A model generated the notes under the pieces. It saw nothing but the letters and a program-made list of their open reading frames with translations, was not told the DNA's origin and searched no databases. A stretch of 64,000 nt of DNA, from positions 62,001 through 126,000 of the forward strand of contig NZ_NOIH01000026.1 of NCBI RefSeq assembly GCF_002245655.1. Direction: 5' to 3'. Position numbers and translations under genes: made by a program. Every line of letters begins with the position of its first letter. The stretch's first letter is position 1. The stretch is from Thauera propionica. GTDB taxonomy: Bacteria > Pseudomonadota > Gammaproteobacteria > Burkholderiales > Rhodocyclaceae. Positions 55,228 through 64,000 of the stretch are shown in pieces.

Positions 55228-56513
55228 CGTTCTCCACGCTCACGGCTTCGCATCAGGTCACGGTTGCGGGGGTCGGACGCCAATCCGGGGGCGTTCGAAC
55301 TCAGCGCTGCCGCCGACTGGGGTTCGGGCGTGATGGACGCCGCCTTTGCGGACCCACCCGCCTGCTGCATCAGCTTGTCGAGTGGCAGGAACAGCAGATT
55401 GCCGTTGCCCTTGGCGTCGATCATGACCTTGGACGTGTTCGACATCACTTCCTGCATGGTCTCGATGTACATCCGCTGGCGGGTCACTTCCGGCGCGCGG
55501 CTGTACTCGGCAAACACCTGGTTGAAGCGGCTCGCCTCACCCTCGGCATTCGCGACGACACGCTCGCGGTAGGCATTGGCTTCCTCGATCAGGCGCGACG
55601 CGGTACCACGCGCCCGCGGGATCACGTCGTTGGCGTAGGCCTCGCCCTCGTTCTTCTGGCGCTCGCGATCCTGGCCCGCCTTCACCGCGTCATCGAACGC
55701 CGCCTGCACCTGCTCGGGCGGCTGGGCGTTCTGCATCGTCACGCGGCTGATCTGGATGCCGGTCTCGTAACGGTCGAGGATGCGCTGCATCAGCTCGTGC
55801 GCGGTCGCGGCGATCTCCTCGCGACCTTCGTACAGCACGAAGTCCATTCGGCTCTTGCCGACGATCTCCCGCATCGCGGTTTCGGCCGCCTGGGCGACGG
55901 ATTCGTCCGGGAAGCGGTTGTTGAAGACGTAGTTCTCCGGGCTCTTCAGCACGTACTGCACGGCGAACTGGATGTTGATGATGTTCTCGTCATCGGTCAG
56001 CATCAACGACTCGCGCAGCACCTTGTTACGCTCCGAACCGCGATACCCCACCTCGACCGTACGCACGCCGGTCAGATCGACGATCTCGTGAGTTTCGAAC
56101 GGGTACGGCAGGCGCCACCGCAGGCCTGGCTCAGTCGTCTGCACGTATTCGCCAAGGCGCAGAACCACGCCACGCTGGTTGGCATCGACCGTGTAGATGC
56201 CGCTCGCGAGCCAGACCACGCCGGCCAGCGCAAGCAACGCACCGATGCCGCCGCCGAACTGCTTGAAGGAGAAATTCGGCAGTTGCGGACCACCGTCGCC
56301 GCCCCCGCCCCCTCCGCCGCCCATGCCACGGTTCTGGCGCTTGCCGCCGAACATGCCGGTCAGACGCTGGTTGAAATCGCGCCAGACCTCCTCGAGATCG
56401 GGAGGTCCCTGGTTATTGCCGCGGTTGCCGTCGCCGCGCTGACCATCGTTGCGGTCACGGTCGCGGTCATTGTCGCCGCCCTGGCCGCCCCAGCGGGGGT
56501 CGTTAAGTGACAT
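55224..56513 (-). CDS. hflK: FtsH modulator HflK
   Basis: 429 residues from the ATG at 56513 (MSLNDPRWGG, the family start); an in-frame GTG at 56531 overlaps the hflX stop (GTGA). A Gly/Asp/Arg-rich cytoplasmic start (about 5-85) precedes a membrane anchor and the SPFH domain (SGIYTVDANQRGVVLRLGEY). The Gly-rich GGGGGGGDGG run is a low-complexity stretch. Partner of hflC. Confidence 0.94.
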   Translation of the reverse strand: MSLNDPRWGGQGGDNDRDRDRNDGQRGDGNRGNNQGPPDLEEVWRDFNQRLTGMFGGKRQNRGMGGGGGGGGDGGPQLPNFSFKQFGGGIGALLALAGVVWLASGIYTVDANQRGVVLRLGEYVQTTEPGLRWRLPYPFETHEIVDLTGVRTVEVGYRGSERNKVLRESLMLTDDENIINIQFAVQYVLKSPENYVFNNRFPDESVAQAAETAMREIVGKSRMDFVLYEGREEIAATAHELMQRILDRYETGIQISRVTMQNAQPPEQVQAAFDDAVKAGQDRERQKNEGEAYANDVIPRARGTASRLIEEANAYRERVVANAEGEASRFNQVFAEYSRAPEVTRQRMYIETMQEVMSNTSKVMIDAKGNGNLLFLPLDKLMQQAGGSAKAASITPEPQSAAALSSNAPGLASDPRNRDLMRSRERGER

Positions 56514-56527
56514 GAGAATGCCCGTAA

Positions 56528-57673
56528 TCACGATTGAGAAGGAAGTTCATCCACCGTACCGGATTCCCGGCCGGCATCTTCATGGAAGGTCTGCTGCGCC
56601 GCTTCGGCAAGCGCTTCGCGAAGCAGATCAAGACCTTCGCCCGTTCGGGCGCTCAAAAAAACGCGCCGAATGTTACCACAGTCACCCCGCTCGACCGCCG
56701 GCTCGGCGCGCGTGAGGTCGATCTTGTTCCAGACGAGGACCTGCGGCACGTCGGCCGCACCGATCTCGGCAAGAACCTCGTTCACTGCGGCGATCTGCGC
56801 ATCGCGATCCTCGCTCGCGGAATCCACGACATGCAGCAGGAGGTCGGCCTGCACCGTTTCCTCGAGCGTCGCGCGAAACGCGGCAACGAGGGCATGAGGC
56901 AGGTCGCGGATGAAGCCGACGGTGTCCGACAGCACGACACTCGCTCCGCCCACATAGAGCCGGCGCGAAGTCGTGTCGAGTGTGGCGAAGAGCTGATCGG
57001 CCGCATAGGCCCCCGCCTTCGTCAGCGCATTGAACAGCGTCGATTTGCCCGCATTGGTGTAACCGACCAAAGAGACAGACAGAACGTCGCGGCGTTCCCG
57101 GGCGCGGCGCCGAACCTTGCGTTGTTTTTCGATCTGGGCGAGGCGCGACTTCAACATCTTGACCCGGTTGCCGAGCAAGCGCCGGTCGGTCTCCAGCTGT
57201 TTCTCACCCGGGCCGCGCAGGCCGATACCGCCCTTCTGCCGCTCAAGGTGGGACCAGCCGCGCACCAGCCGGGTGGACAGATGCTCGAGCTGAGCGAGCT
57301 CGACCTGCAGCTTGCCCTCGTGACTGCGCGCGCGCTGGGCGAAGATGTCGAGGATCAGCGCAGTGCGGTCGATGACCATGCACTCGAGCTGACGCTCGAG
57401 GTTGCGCTGCTGCGCGGGCGACAGGGCATGGTTGAAAATGACGATGTCCGCCTCATGCGCACGCAGTGCCTCACCGATCTCCTGCACCTTGCCGCTGCCG
57501 GCAAACAGCTTGGGATCGGGCGCTGCGCGCTTGCCCTGCACGACGGCCTCGACACTCGCGCCCGCACTGAGCACCAGCAGCTTCAGTTCGGAAAGACGTT
57601 CGTCGATTGCACCCTGGCCGAGGTCAAGCTGAACCAGGATTGCCCGCTCGCCGGATGCGGGGCGCTCAAACAT
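56528..57673 (-). CDS. hflX: Ribosome-splitting GTPase HflX
   Basis: 381 residues from the ATG at 57673 (AGGGGGTG upstream; MFERPASGERAILVQL matches the family). HflX N-domain with Asn-His-Ala-Leu-Ser-Pro segment (IFNHALSPAQQRNLE), then G domain: G1 GYTNAGKST, G3 DTVGFI, G4 NKID. It lies 49 bp after hfq, the usual hfq-hflX-hflKC order. Confidence 0.96.
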   Translation of the reverse strand: MFERPASGERAILVQLDLGQGAIDERLSELKLLVLSAGASVEAVVQGKRAAPDPKLFAGSGKVQEIGEALRAHEADIVIFNHALSPAQQRNLERQLECMVIDRTALILDIFAQRARSHEGKLQVELAQLEHLSTRLVRGWSHLERQKGGIGLRGPGEKQLETDRRLLGNRVKMLKSRLAQIEKQRKVRRRARERRDVLSVSLVGYTNAGKSTLFNALTKAGAYAADQLFATLDTTSRRLYVGGASVVLSDTVGFIRDLPHALVAAFRATLEETVQADLLLHVVDSASEDRDAQIAAVNEVLAEIGAADVPQVLVWNKIDLTRAEPAVERGDCGNIRRVFLSARTGEGLDLLREALAEAAQQTFHEDAGRESGTVDELPSQS

Positions 57674-57724
57674 GCACACCCCCTGCGGCCGGGCGGGACC
57701 GGCCGCATGAAATCGCCAGGGCGA

Positions 57725-57961
57725 TCAGTTGCCGTCTTCCTGCTGCTGGATGACGACCGGACGGGCCGGCACGACGGTGGAGATGGCATGCTTGTACACC
57801 ATCTGCGTGACGGTGTTCTTGAGCAGCACGACGTACTGGTCGAACGACTCGACCTGGCCCTGCAGCTTGATTCCGTTGACCAGATAGATCGAAACCGGAA
57901 TGTGCTCGCGGCGCAGCGTGTTCAGGAACGGGTCTTGTAGAAGTTGCCCTTTGTTGCTCAT
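57725..57961 (-). CDS. hfq: RNA chaperone Hfq
   Basis: 78 residues from the ATG at 57961 with GAGG 7-8 bases upstream. Sm1 ([23 protein letters not shown]) and Sm2 ([10 protein letters not shown]) motifs are complete; proximal-face QDPFLN and rim residues present; the C-terminal tail is short ([14 protein letters not shown]). Binds sRNAs and mRNAs. A TATAAA -10 box lies at 57984-57989 upstream. Confidence 0.97.
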   Translation of the reverse strand: MSNKGQLLQDPFLNTLRREHIPVSIYLVNGIKLQGQVESFDQYVVLLKNTVTQMVYKHAISTVVPARPVVIQQQEDGN

Positions 57962-57983
57962 GAGTGAACCTCGGTATTTTCTG

Positions 57984-57989
57984 TTTATA
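57984..57989 (-). promoter_or_regulatory. Probable -10 box of the hfq promoter
   Basis: TATAAA on the minus strand, 23 to 28 bases before the hfq ATG, in an AT-rich patch that stands out in this GC-rich DNA. No good -35 is seen. A short 5' leader would result. Confidence 0.4.
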
Positions 57990-58074
57990 AGAATGTAATG
58001 GATTTGATGTTGCACCGCCACATCGCAGTATGCATCGAAATCCGGGTGTGGAAACAGGTTCCTGCGCTGCGCGC

Positions 58075-59403
58075 TCAGTCCCTCGCAGCGTAAGGATTGT
58101 GCGTGGTCCGGAACTGGATGCGCAAGGGCGTACCCTGCAGCTTGAAGGCATCCATGAAGCAGCGTTCGAGATAGCGCACGTAGGATGCGGGAATGTCGTC
58201 CAGCGCGTTGCCGTGGATCACGATCACCGGCGGATTCATGCCGCCCTGGTGTGCGTAGCGCATCTTCGGGCGCTGCATGCCATGGCGCGGCGGCGCCTGA
58301 CGCGCGACGGCCTGCTGCAGCGTGCGGGTCAGGCGCGGGGTCGACAGGTTGGCTGTGGCCGCCGCATAGGCCGCGTCGACGGACTTCAGCAGACCGCCGA
58401 TACCCTGCGCCTGCAAGGCCGAGATCTGATGGAAACGGGCAAAGCCGAGGAAGGCCAGCTTGCGCGCGATGTCGGCCTTCAGGCGGTCGCGCTGGTAATC
58501 GTCGACCGCGTCCCATTTGTTGATCGCCACCACCAAGGCCCGCCCGGCCTCGAGCGCGAAGCCGGCGATGTGCGCATCCTGATCGGAAATATCCTGGGCC
58601 GCGTCGAGCACGAGGACGATCACGTTGGCTTCCTGGATCGCCTGCAGGGTCTTGATCACCGAGAATTTCTCGATGGCCTCGAACACCTTGCCGCGCCGGC
58701 GCAGGCCAGCGGTATCGATCAGGGTGTAGCGCTTGCCGCCGCGCTCGAACGGGATCGCAATCGCGTCGCGTGTGGTGCCCGGCAAGTCAAAGGCGATCAC
58801 GCGCTCTTCGCCAAGCAAGGTGTTCACCAGCGTCGACTTGCCGACATTGGGTCGGCCGACGATGGCCACCTTCGGGCCTTCATCCTCGGCCGCTTCCTTG
58901 TCGCTATCGAGCGGGAAGGGCGACAGCACGATCTCGACGAGCTGTTTGATGCCGTCGCCATGCGCGGCCGACACCGGAAGCGGATCGCCCAGGCCCAGCG
59001 CATGGAAGTCGGCCGCGACAATCGCACGGTCGAGACCTTCCGCCTTGTTGACCACGAGGTGCACCGGCCGACCGGCGCGGCGCAGGCGTGCCGCGATCTG
59101 CTCGTCGTGTGGTGTCCGCCCGGCACGGCCATCGACCAGGAACAGCAGCACGTCGGCCTCGGCAATGGCCTGCTCGGCCTGCCGCGCCATCTCGTGCATG
59201 ATGCCGTCCTTGGCGACGGGGTCGAAGCCCGCGGTATCGACGACCAGGTAGTCGCGATCGCCGACCCGGCCGATGCCGTAGTGGCGGTCACGCGTCAGTC
59301 CGGGCTGGTCCGCGACCAGCGCGTCGCGGGTGCGCGTGAGACGGTTGAACAGGGTCGACTTGCCGACATTGGGCCGGCCGACCAGGACGATGGTAGGTTT
59401 CAC
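58075..59403 (-). CDS. der: Ribosome-assembly GTPase Der (EngA)
   Basis: 442 residues from a GTG at 59403; the family start [18 protein letters not shown] fixes it. Two tandem G domains (G1 GRPNVGKS at about 9 and again at about 182; G3 DTAGF and DTAGL; G4 NKAE and NKWD) and a KH-like C-terminal domain. Needed for 50S assembly. It follows bamB by 15 bp. Confidence 0.97.
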   Translation of the reverse strand: MKPTIVLVGRPNVGKSTLFNRLTRTRDALVADQPGLTRDRHYGIGRVGDRDYLVVDTAGFDPVAKDGIMHEMARQAEQAIAEADVLLFLVDGRAGRTPHDEQIAARLRRAGRPVHLVVNKAEGLDRAIVAADFHALGLGDPLPVSAAHGDGIKQLVEIVLSPFPLDSDKEAAEDEGPKVAIVGRPNVGKSTLVNTLLGEERVIAFDLPGTTRDAIAIPFERGGKRYTLIDTAGLRRRGKVFEAIEKFSVIKTLQAIQEANVIVLVLDAAQDISDQDAHIAGFALEAGRALVVAINKWDAVDDYQRDRLKADIARKLAFLGFARFHQISALQAQGIGGLLKSVDAAYAAATANLSTPRLTRTLQQAVARQAPPRHGMQRPKMRYAHQGGMNPPVIVIHGNALDDIPASYVRYLERCFMDAFKLQGTPLRIQFRTTHNPYAARD

Positions 59404-59418
59404 TTAAAGTAATCCGCC

Positions 59419-60561
59419 TTAACGCAGTTCGTAGGCGGTGATCTCACCGTCACGGCCCTGCACGATGAAGCCACGCCCGTAGGCGAGTGGTGGCGCAGAC
59501 AGCGGACCGTCGCCGGCGCGCGCGCGCGCGGCAAAGGCCCCGGAATCTCGACTGAGCGCGTGCACGTAACCCTCCACATCGCCGACGACGACGTAATCGC
59601 CGACGATCAGCGGGCGCGACACTGCCCTGCGCGCCATCGAGTCCTGTTTCCAGACGCTGGCACCACTGTAGACATCAAGCGCATGCACGGCATCGCGCTC
59701 GTCGGTGATCACCGCGAAGCGCGCATCTCGGTCCATGCCCACGCTGCTCGAGAAATCGCGCGCCCACAGTGCGTTGCCATTGCTGGTATCGAAGCAGGCC
59801 GCGCGCCCCTGGTAGGACACCGCGCACACCTCGCGCCGACCCACGACCGGCGTACCGGCGACGTCGGCCACGCGCTCCAGTTCGGTCGAACCGCGCGGCA
59901 CTGCGACCGACAGCTCGGTGATGGCCCCACCGTTGGCCGCGTTGATCACCACCAGCTTGCCACCGGGGAAACCAGCCAGCACCACGTTGCCCTCGAGCAC
60001 GACGCCCGAGAAGTTGCGCAGCGCAAGCGGAGGGTTGGCACGCTGATAGACCCAGCGCCGGCTGCCGTCACGCGCGCTGAGCGCGATCAGGCGGTTATCG
60101 GAGGCTCGCAACACGACGAGATCGCTGCTGACGGCAGGCTGGGCAAGCACTTCGGCGCCGATCGTGGCGCGCCAGCGTTCGCTGCCGCTGTCCGCGTCAT
60201 AGGCGATCGCAATACCGCTGGCCGTGACCACCACGGCGATGCGACCATCCGCCCCGACGCCTGCCGACAACCGCGTATCGGCATCCACGCGCCACACCTG
60301 ACGGCCGCTGTCGAAGCGGGCGACGTCGCCATCCTCGCCGGCGGCATAGACGCTCTCGCCGACGACCGCCGGCTGGAACAGATAGGCGCCCGATTCGCCG
60401 ATGTCGACGCTCCACAGTGCAACCAGCTCGGCACTGGGCTTGAAGTCCGCCAATTCGGCGGGCTTCGGTTTGGCGCTGGCGAAGGGGTTGAGGGACGAGC
60501 AGCCGGTCGCCAGCACAATCGCGGCAACGAGTGGCACCACACGCAGGGAAGCAAGCTTCAT
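59419..60561 (-). CDS. bamB: Outer membrane assembly lipoprotein BamB
   Basis: 380 residues. Lipoprotein signal with lipobox LATGC (Cys21). Eight-bladed PQQ-like beta-propeller repeats, e.g. YAAGEDGDVARFDSGRQVWR and DVYSGASVWKQD. Part of the BAM complex. It begins 3 bp after yfgM. Confidence 0.95.
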   Translation of the reverse strand: MKLASLRVVPLVAAIVLATGCSSLNPFASAKPKPAELADFKPSAELVALWSVDIGESGAYLFQPAVVGESVYAAGEDGDVARFDSGRQVWRVDADTRLSAGVGADGRIAVVVTASGIAIAYDADSGSERWRATIGAEVLAQPAVSSDLVVLRASDNRLIALSARDGSRRWVYQRANPPLALRNFSGVVLEGNVVLAGFPGGKLVVINAANGGAITELSVAVPRGSTELERVADVAGTPVVGRREVCAVSYQGRAACFDTSNGNALWARDFSSSVGMDRDARFAVITDERDAVHALDVYSGASVWKQDSMARRAVSRPLIVGDYVVVGDVEGYVHALSRDSGAFAARARAGDGPLSAPPLAYGRGFIVQGRDGEITAYELR

Positions 60562-60564
60562 CGG

Positions 60565-61212
60565 TCAGCCTTCCAGGGATTCGAGTTTGACGCGCACGAC
60601 TTCGCGCAGGGTCGTGGCCTGATCGCCACCGCTGGCCAGCGCTTCGATCGCAGCCTGGTAGGCAGCACGGGCCTCCGCGGCCTTGCCCTGTGCTGCGAGC
60701 ACATCGCCGCGCAGGTCGGCATAGCGCGCAGCATACGTGGCGGTCGGCGCGGCCTGCAGACGCGCGAGCGCCGCGTCCAGTTCGCCCTTCTGCAGCAACA
60801 CTGCGGCCAGGCGCAGGCGCGCCAGATCGCGCAGGGCCGGGTCCTTACCCTTGTCCGCCGCCCACTCGAGCTGGGCGCGCGCATTGTCGAGATCGCCGCC
60901 GCTGAACTGGACGCCGGCGGAGAGCAAGGCGCCGAGCTGCGCGTAGGCTGTGCCCGAGTACTCGCCGATCAGCCGACCTGCTGCATCGCGTGCCTTCTGC
61001 GCGTCCTGCTGCTCGGCCGCCTGCTGCACGGCAAAATACAACGCGCCGGCTTCACCCGCATTCCGATTCTGGTACCACTGCCAGCCCTGCCAGCCGACCG
61101 ACGCCAGCGCGGCGATCATGGCGATCGTCGTCACCAGCGTGCCGTACTGCGCCCACCAGGCCTTGAGTTCGGAGATCTGTTCCTGTTCTTCGAGGTCGTA
61201 CACCGCCATCAT
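60565..61212 (-). CDS. yfgM: Ancillary SecYEG translocon subunit, YfgM family
   Basis: 215 residues; two adjacent ATGs (61212, 61209) both possible, the former overlapping hisS by 4 bp. A cytoplasmic start ([21 protein letters not shown]), a single membrane segment (about 24-42) and a periplasmic TPR-like domain follow. Links the Sec translocon with periplasmic chaperones in E. coli. The hisS-yfgM-bamB-der order is strongly conserved. Confidence 0.93.
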   Translation of the reverse strand: MMAVYDLEEQEQISELKAWWAQYGTLVTTIAMIAALASVGWQGWQWYQNRNAGEAGALYFAVQQAAEQQDAQKARDAAGRLIGEYSGTAYAQLGALLSAGVQFSGGDLDNARAQLEWAADKGKDPALRDLARLRLAAVLLQKGELDAALARLQAAPTATYAARYADLRGDVLAAQGKAAEARAAYQAAIEALASGGDQATTLREVVRVKLESLEG

Positions 61213-62504
61213 TCAGCCCCTTCTTCTTCATTGCCGTAAAGCAGTTCCGCCATCGCCTCGGGCAGCGCCTCGAGCGACACACGCTGCTGGCCACCCGGCC
61301 CGCGCAGGGGCTTGATCCCCACTTCGCCGGCGAGCGCTTCATCCTCGCCGATGACGACCGCCACCGGGGCGCCACTGCCGTCGGCCTTCTTCATCTGCGA
61401 CTTGAAGCTGCCGCCACCGCAATGCAGGATCGCGGCGAAACCATGCTCGCGCAAGGCCTCGGCCGCACGGAAAGCCAGCCGCGCAGCAGCGTCGCCCATG
61501 TGCACCACGTAGGCGTCGACCACCGGGCGCTCGGGTTCGCCACCGCACTCCTTCCACAACAACAACAGGCGCTCGATGCCGATCGCGAAGCCCGCGGCCG
61601 GCTGCGACTTGCCGCCGAGTTGCTCGACCAGGCCGTCGTAGCGCCCGCCGGCGCAGATCGTGCCCTGCGCACCCAGACGCGTGGTGACCCACTCGAACAC
61701 GGTACGGTTGTAGTAGTCCAGCCCGCGTACCAGTCGGTGATTGATGCGGTACGGAATTCCGGCATCCTTGAGGAAGACCTGCACCGCCTCGAAGTGCGCC
61801 TTCGACTCCTCGCCGAGGTAGTCGGCAAGCTTCGGCGCGGCCTCGACGATCGCCTGCAGGTCCGGGTTCTTGGTGTCCAGAATGCGCAGCGGGTTGGTGT
61901 ACAGGCGGCGCTTGCCGTCCTCGTCGAGCTTGTCCTGGTGCTGTTCGAGATAGGCGATCAGCGCGGCGCGATGCTGCGCACGCTCCTCTGGCGAACCGAG
62001 CGAGTTGATCTCGAGTGCGACATCCTCCAGCCCGAGATCCTCCCACAGGCGCGCGCACATCAGGATCAGTTCGGCGTCGGTATCCGGCCCGGCAAAACCG
62101 AGCGCCTCGACACCGATCTGGTGGAACTGGCGGTAACGGCCCTTCTGCGGACGTTCGTGGCGGAACATCGGCCCGTAGTAGTACAGCCGCTGCGGACCGG
62201 CCGAGGCCACCAGGTTGTGCTGGATCGTAGCACGCACGCAGGATGCCGTACCTTCCGGGCGCAACGTGAGATGCTCGCCATTCAGCGCATCCTCGAAGGA
62301 GTACATCTCCTTCTCGACGATGTCGGTGACCTCGCCGATGGCGCGCTTGAACAGCGGCGTCGGCTCGACGATGGGCATGCGGATCGGGCGATAGCCATAG
62401 CTCTGCAGCCAGTCGCGCACAATGTCTTCGAAGTATTCCCAGGTTTCGGCGTCTTCGGGCAGGATGTCATTCATCCCGCGCACGGCCTGCAAGGTCTGGC
62501 TCAT
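61209..62504 (-). CDS. hisS: Histidyl-tRNA synthetase
   Basis: 431 residues. Class II motifs: motif 1 near [18 protein letters not shown], motif 2 [22 protein letters not shown], the His-specific [16 protein letters not shown] and AGGRYDGL, and motif 3 [13 protein letters not shown]-terminal anticodon-binding domain. It follows ispG by 59 bp. Confidence 0.97.
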   Translation of the reverse strand: MSQTLQAVRGMNDILPEDAETWEYFEDIVRDWLQSYGYRPIRMPIVEPTPLFKRAIGEVTDIVEKEMYSFEDALNGEHLTLRPEGTASCVRATIQHNLVASAGPQRLYYYGPMFRHERPQKGRYRQFHQIGVEALGFAGPDTDAELILMCARLWEDLGLEDVALEINSLGSPEERAQHRAALIAYLEQHQDKLDEDGKRRLYTNPLRILDTKNPDLQAIVEAAPKLADYLGEESKAHFEAVQVFLKDAGIPYRINHRLVRGLDYYNRTVFEWVTTRLGAQGTICAGGRYDGLVEQLGGKSQPAAGFAIGIERLLLLWKECGGEPERPVVDAYVVHMGDAAARLAFRAAEALREHGFAAILHCGGGSFKSQMKKADGSGAPVAVVIGEDEALAGEVGIKPLRGPGGQQRVSLEALPEAMAELLYGNEEEGAE

Positions 62505-62563
62505 GAGTGCTTGGTCTTTGCGTTGTTGCGTCGATGCGCTGTTGTTATCTTGCGGCGCGGCCC

Positions 62564-63823
62564 TCAGCCGCCCTTCTTCACGTACTTGGTGGCCACGTAG
62601 TCGTCCACGATGGCCTTGAACTCGGCGGCGATGTTGTCACCGCGCAGGGTGACAACCTTCTCGCCATCCACATACACCGGCGCCGCGGGCGATTCGCCGG
62701 TACCCGGCAGCGAGATGCCGATGTTGGCGTGCTTGGACTCGCCCGGGCCGTTCACCACGCAGCCCATCACGGCCAGCGTCATGTTCTCGACACCGTCGTA
62801 CTGCTCGCGCCACACCGGCATCTGCGCACGCACATAATCCTGGATGCCCGACGCCAGTTCCTGGAAGAAAGTGCTGGTGGTGCGTCCACACCCCGGGCAG
62901 GCAGTGACCATCGGCGTGAAGGCGCGCAAGCCCATGGTCTGCAGGATCTCCTGCGCAACCACGACTTCCTGCGTGCGGCTGCCCCCCGGCTCGGGGGTCA
63001 GCGAGATACGAATGGTGTCGCCGATACCCTCCTGCAGCAGCACGGCAAGCGCGGCGGTGGAGCCGACGATACCCTTGCTGCCCATGCCCGCCTCGGTGAG
63101 ACCGAGATGCAGGGCGTATTCGCTGCGGCGGGCAAGGTCACGGTACACCGCGATGAGATCCTGCACGCTCGATACCTTGGCCGACAGGATGATGCGGTTG
63201 CCGGCAAGGCCGTATTCCTCGGCCTTCGCGGCCGATTCGAGCGCGGAGACTACGAGCGCCTCGCGCATGACCGCACCGGCGTCGCGTGGCTCGGCGCGTT
63301 TGGCGTTGGCGTCCATGATGCGGGCCAGCACAGACTGGTCCAGACTGCCCCAGTTGACGCCAATGCGCACCGGCTTGTCGTAGCGGCAGGCAAGTTCGAC
63401 GATGGCTGCGAACTGCGGATCGCGCTTGCTGCCCGCGCCGACGTTGCCGGGGTTGATGCGGAACTTGGCGAGCGCCTCGGCGCAGGCTGGGAAGTCGGTC
63501 AGCAGCTTGTGACCGTTGTAGTGGAAGTCGCCGACAAGCGGCACATCCATGTTGAGCGCCAGCAGACGGTCGCGGATGTGTGGCACGGCCTTGGCTGCGG
63601 CCTCGTTGTTCACCGTGATGCGCACGATCTCCGACCCCGCGCGCGCCAGCTCGGCAACCTGCATCGCCGTGCCGAGCACATCGGCGGTATCGGTGTTGGT
63701 CATCGACTGCACGACGACCGGCGCCCCCCCGCCCACGCGGACGCGCCCGATGACGACCTCGCGCGTGAGCCGACGAGCCAGGGGAGATGCTTCGATGGGA
63801 GAGTGCGAGAAATCTTGCGTCAT
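62564..63823 (-). CDS. ispG: 4-hydroxy-3-methylbut-2-enyl-diphosphate synthase
   Basis: 419 residues. TIM-barrel start with [26 protein letters not shown] and INPGNVG; the [4Fe-4S] ligands are in ACPGCGRT and [10 protein letters not shown]. Penultimate step of the MEP isoprenoid pathway. Starts 15 bp after rodZ. Confidence 0.97.
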   Translation of the reverse strand: MTQDFSHSPIEASPLARRLTREVVIGRVRVGGGAPVVVQSMTNTDTADVLGTAMQVAELARAGSEIVRITVNNEAAAKAVPHIRDRLLALNMDVPLVGDFHYNGHKLLTDFPACAEALAKFRINPGNVGAGSKRDPQFAAIVELACRYDKPVRIGVNWGSLDQSVLARIMDANAKRAEPRDAGAVMREALVVSALESAAKAEEYGLAGNRIILSAKVSSVQDLIAVYRDLARRSEYALHLGLTEAGMGSKGIVGSTAALAVLLQEGIGDTIRISLTPEPGGSRTQEVVVAQEILQTMGLRAFTPMVTACPGCGRTTSTFFQELASGIQDYVRAQMPVWREQYDGVENMTLAVMGCVVNGPGESKHANIGISLPGTGESPAAPVYVDGEKVVTLRGDNIAAEFKAIVDDYVATKYVKKGG

Positions 63824-63838
63824 CTTGATCGACAGAAA

Positions 63839-64000
63839 TTACTTGACGGTGAGCCTTGCCACCGAAACCTTGGTATGCGGCGCCAGATCGACCGGCTTGC
63901 CATCGAATTCGAGCACCACGTTCGTCGCATTGCCGATAACCAGAGCAAACGGCGGCGTGCCCTGCACATTGCGCTCGGTGCCGGCGCGGTTGACACCCGA
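63839..64000 (-). CDS. rodZ: Cytoskeleton protein RodZ, C-terminal end (runs off window)
   Basis: The last 53 codons of a gene whose start is beyond 64000. The tail VQGTPPFALVIGNATNVVLE and the following PVDLAPHTKVSVARLTVK are the DUF4115 domain that ends RodZ. The place next to ispG agrees with the rodZ-ispG-hisS order. Confidence 0.88.
   Translation of the reverse strand, partial: SGVNRAGTERNVQGTPPFALVIGNATNVVLEFDGKPVDLAPHTKVSVARLTVK

Overview
The window is a gene-dense, GC-rich (about two thirds G+C) stretch of bacterial chromosome with no insertion sequences, prophage genes or CRISPR arrays. The gene order rodZ-ispG-hisS-yfgM-bamB-der-hfq-hflX-hflK-hflC-DUF2065-hisZ-purA, together with petABC-sspA-sspB, the family content and the codon use, points to a betaproteobacterium of the Rhodocyclales, probably in or near Thauera/Azoarcus (Zoogloeaceae). 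That placement is inference; no rRNA gene is present to confirm it. Long open frames opposite most genes are GC-driven shadows and are left out.

Layout. 1-9.7 kb (minus strand): a partial methyltransferase, then one co-directional run. Read in the direction of transcription it is PyrR-like PRTase, second PRTase, archease, RtcB RNA ligase, acetyl-CoA synthetase, E1alpha, E1beta and E2 of a 2-oxoacid-dehydrogenase-type complex, a free-standing acyl carrier protein and an ACP phosphodiesterase. 9.8-11.8 kb (plus): pncA-pncB, NAD salvage. 11.9-16.1 kb: tamA, fbp, and dadA (plus). 16.1-20.6 kb (minus): petA-petB-petC (cytochrome bc1), sspA-sspB and a bacteriohemerythrin. 20.6-23.7 kb (minus): dnaX-ybaB-recR. 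23.8-26.4 kb (plus): a 26-codon ORF with a strong ribosome binding site, cfa and a ZIP transporter. The 4.5S SRP RNA gene follows on the minus strand. 26.6-35.7 kb: an acyl-CoA synthetase behind a LiuR-like palindrome, then on the plus strand a nitroreductase, an uncharacterised 471-residue protein, an SLC13-type transporter with RCK_C domains and an EAL phosphodiesterase with a degenerate GGDEF motif.

35.8-46.1 kb (minus) is a complete nitrate assimilation block: nasR, nrtABD, nirB, nirD, nasA. Its 349-bp leader contains two NtrC-like sites, a perfectly spaced sigma-54 promoter, two short hairpins with A1/G4 hexaloops (ANTAR targets) and an intrinsic terminator whose 5' arm overlaps the second hairpin. 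Together with the adjacent NIT-ANTAR gene this gives a full model: nitrogen limitation starts transcription, and nitrate lets it through the terminator.

46.3-51.1 kb (minus): bluB behind a cobalamin riboswitch, then rlmB and an RNase R with a very long basic tail. Two nearly identical tRNA-Leu(CAG) genes, each with its own promoter and terminator, lie at 51.1-51.4 kb. From 51.7 kb to the end (minus) lies the conserved purA-to-rodZ housekeeping block.

For unusual systems, the best candidates are the pyruvate/acetoin-dehydrogenase-like complex co-encoded with its own ACP, ACP phosphodiesterase and acetyl-CoA synthetase; the PRTase-PRTase-archease-RtcB operon divergent from pncAB; the dual-control nitrate leader; and the paired promoters in front of the micro-ORF/cfa and the ZIP gene.
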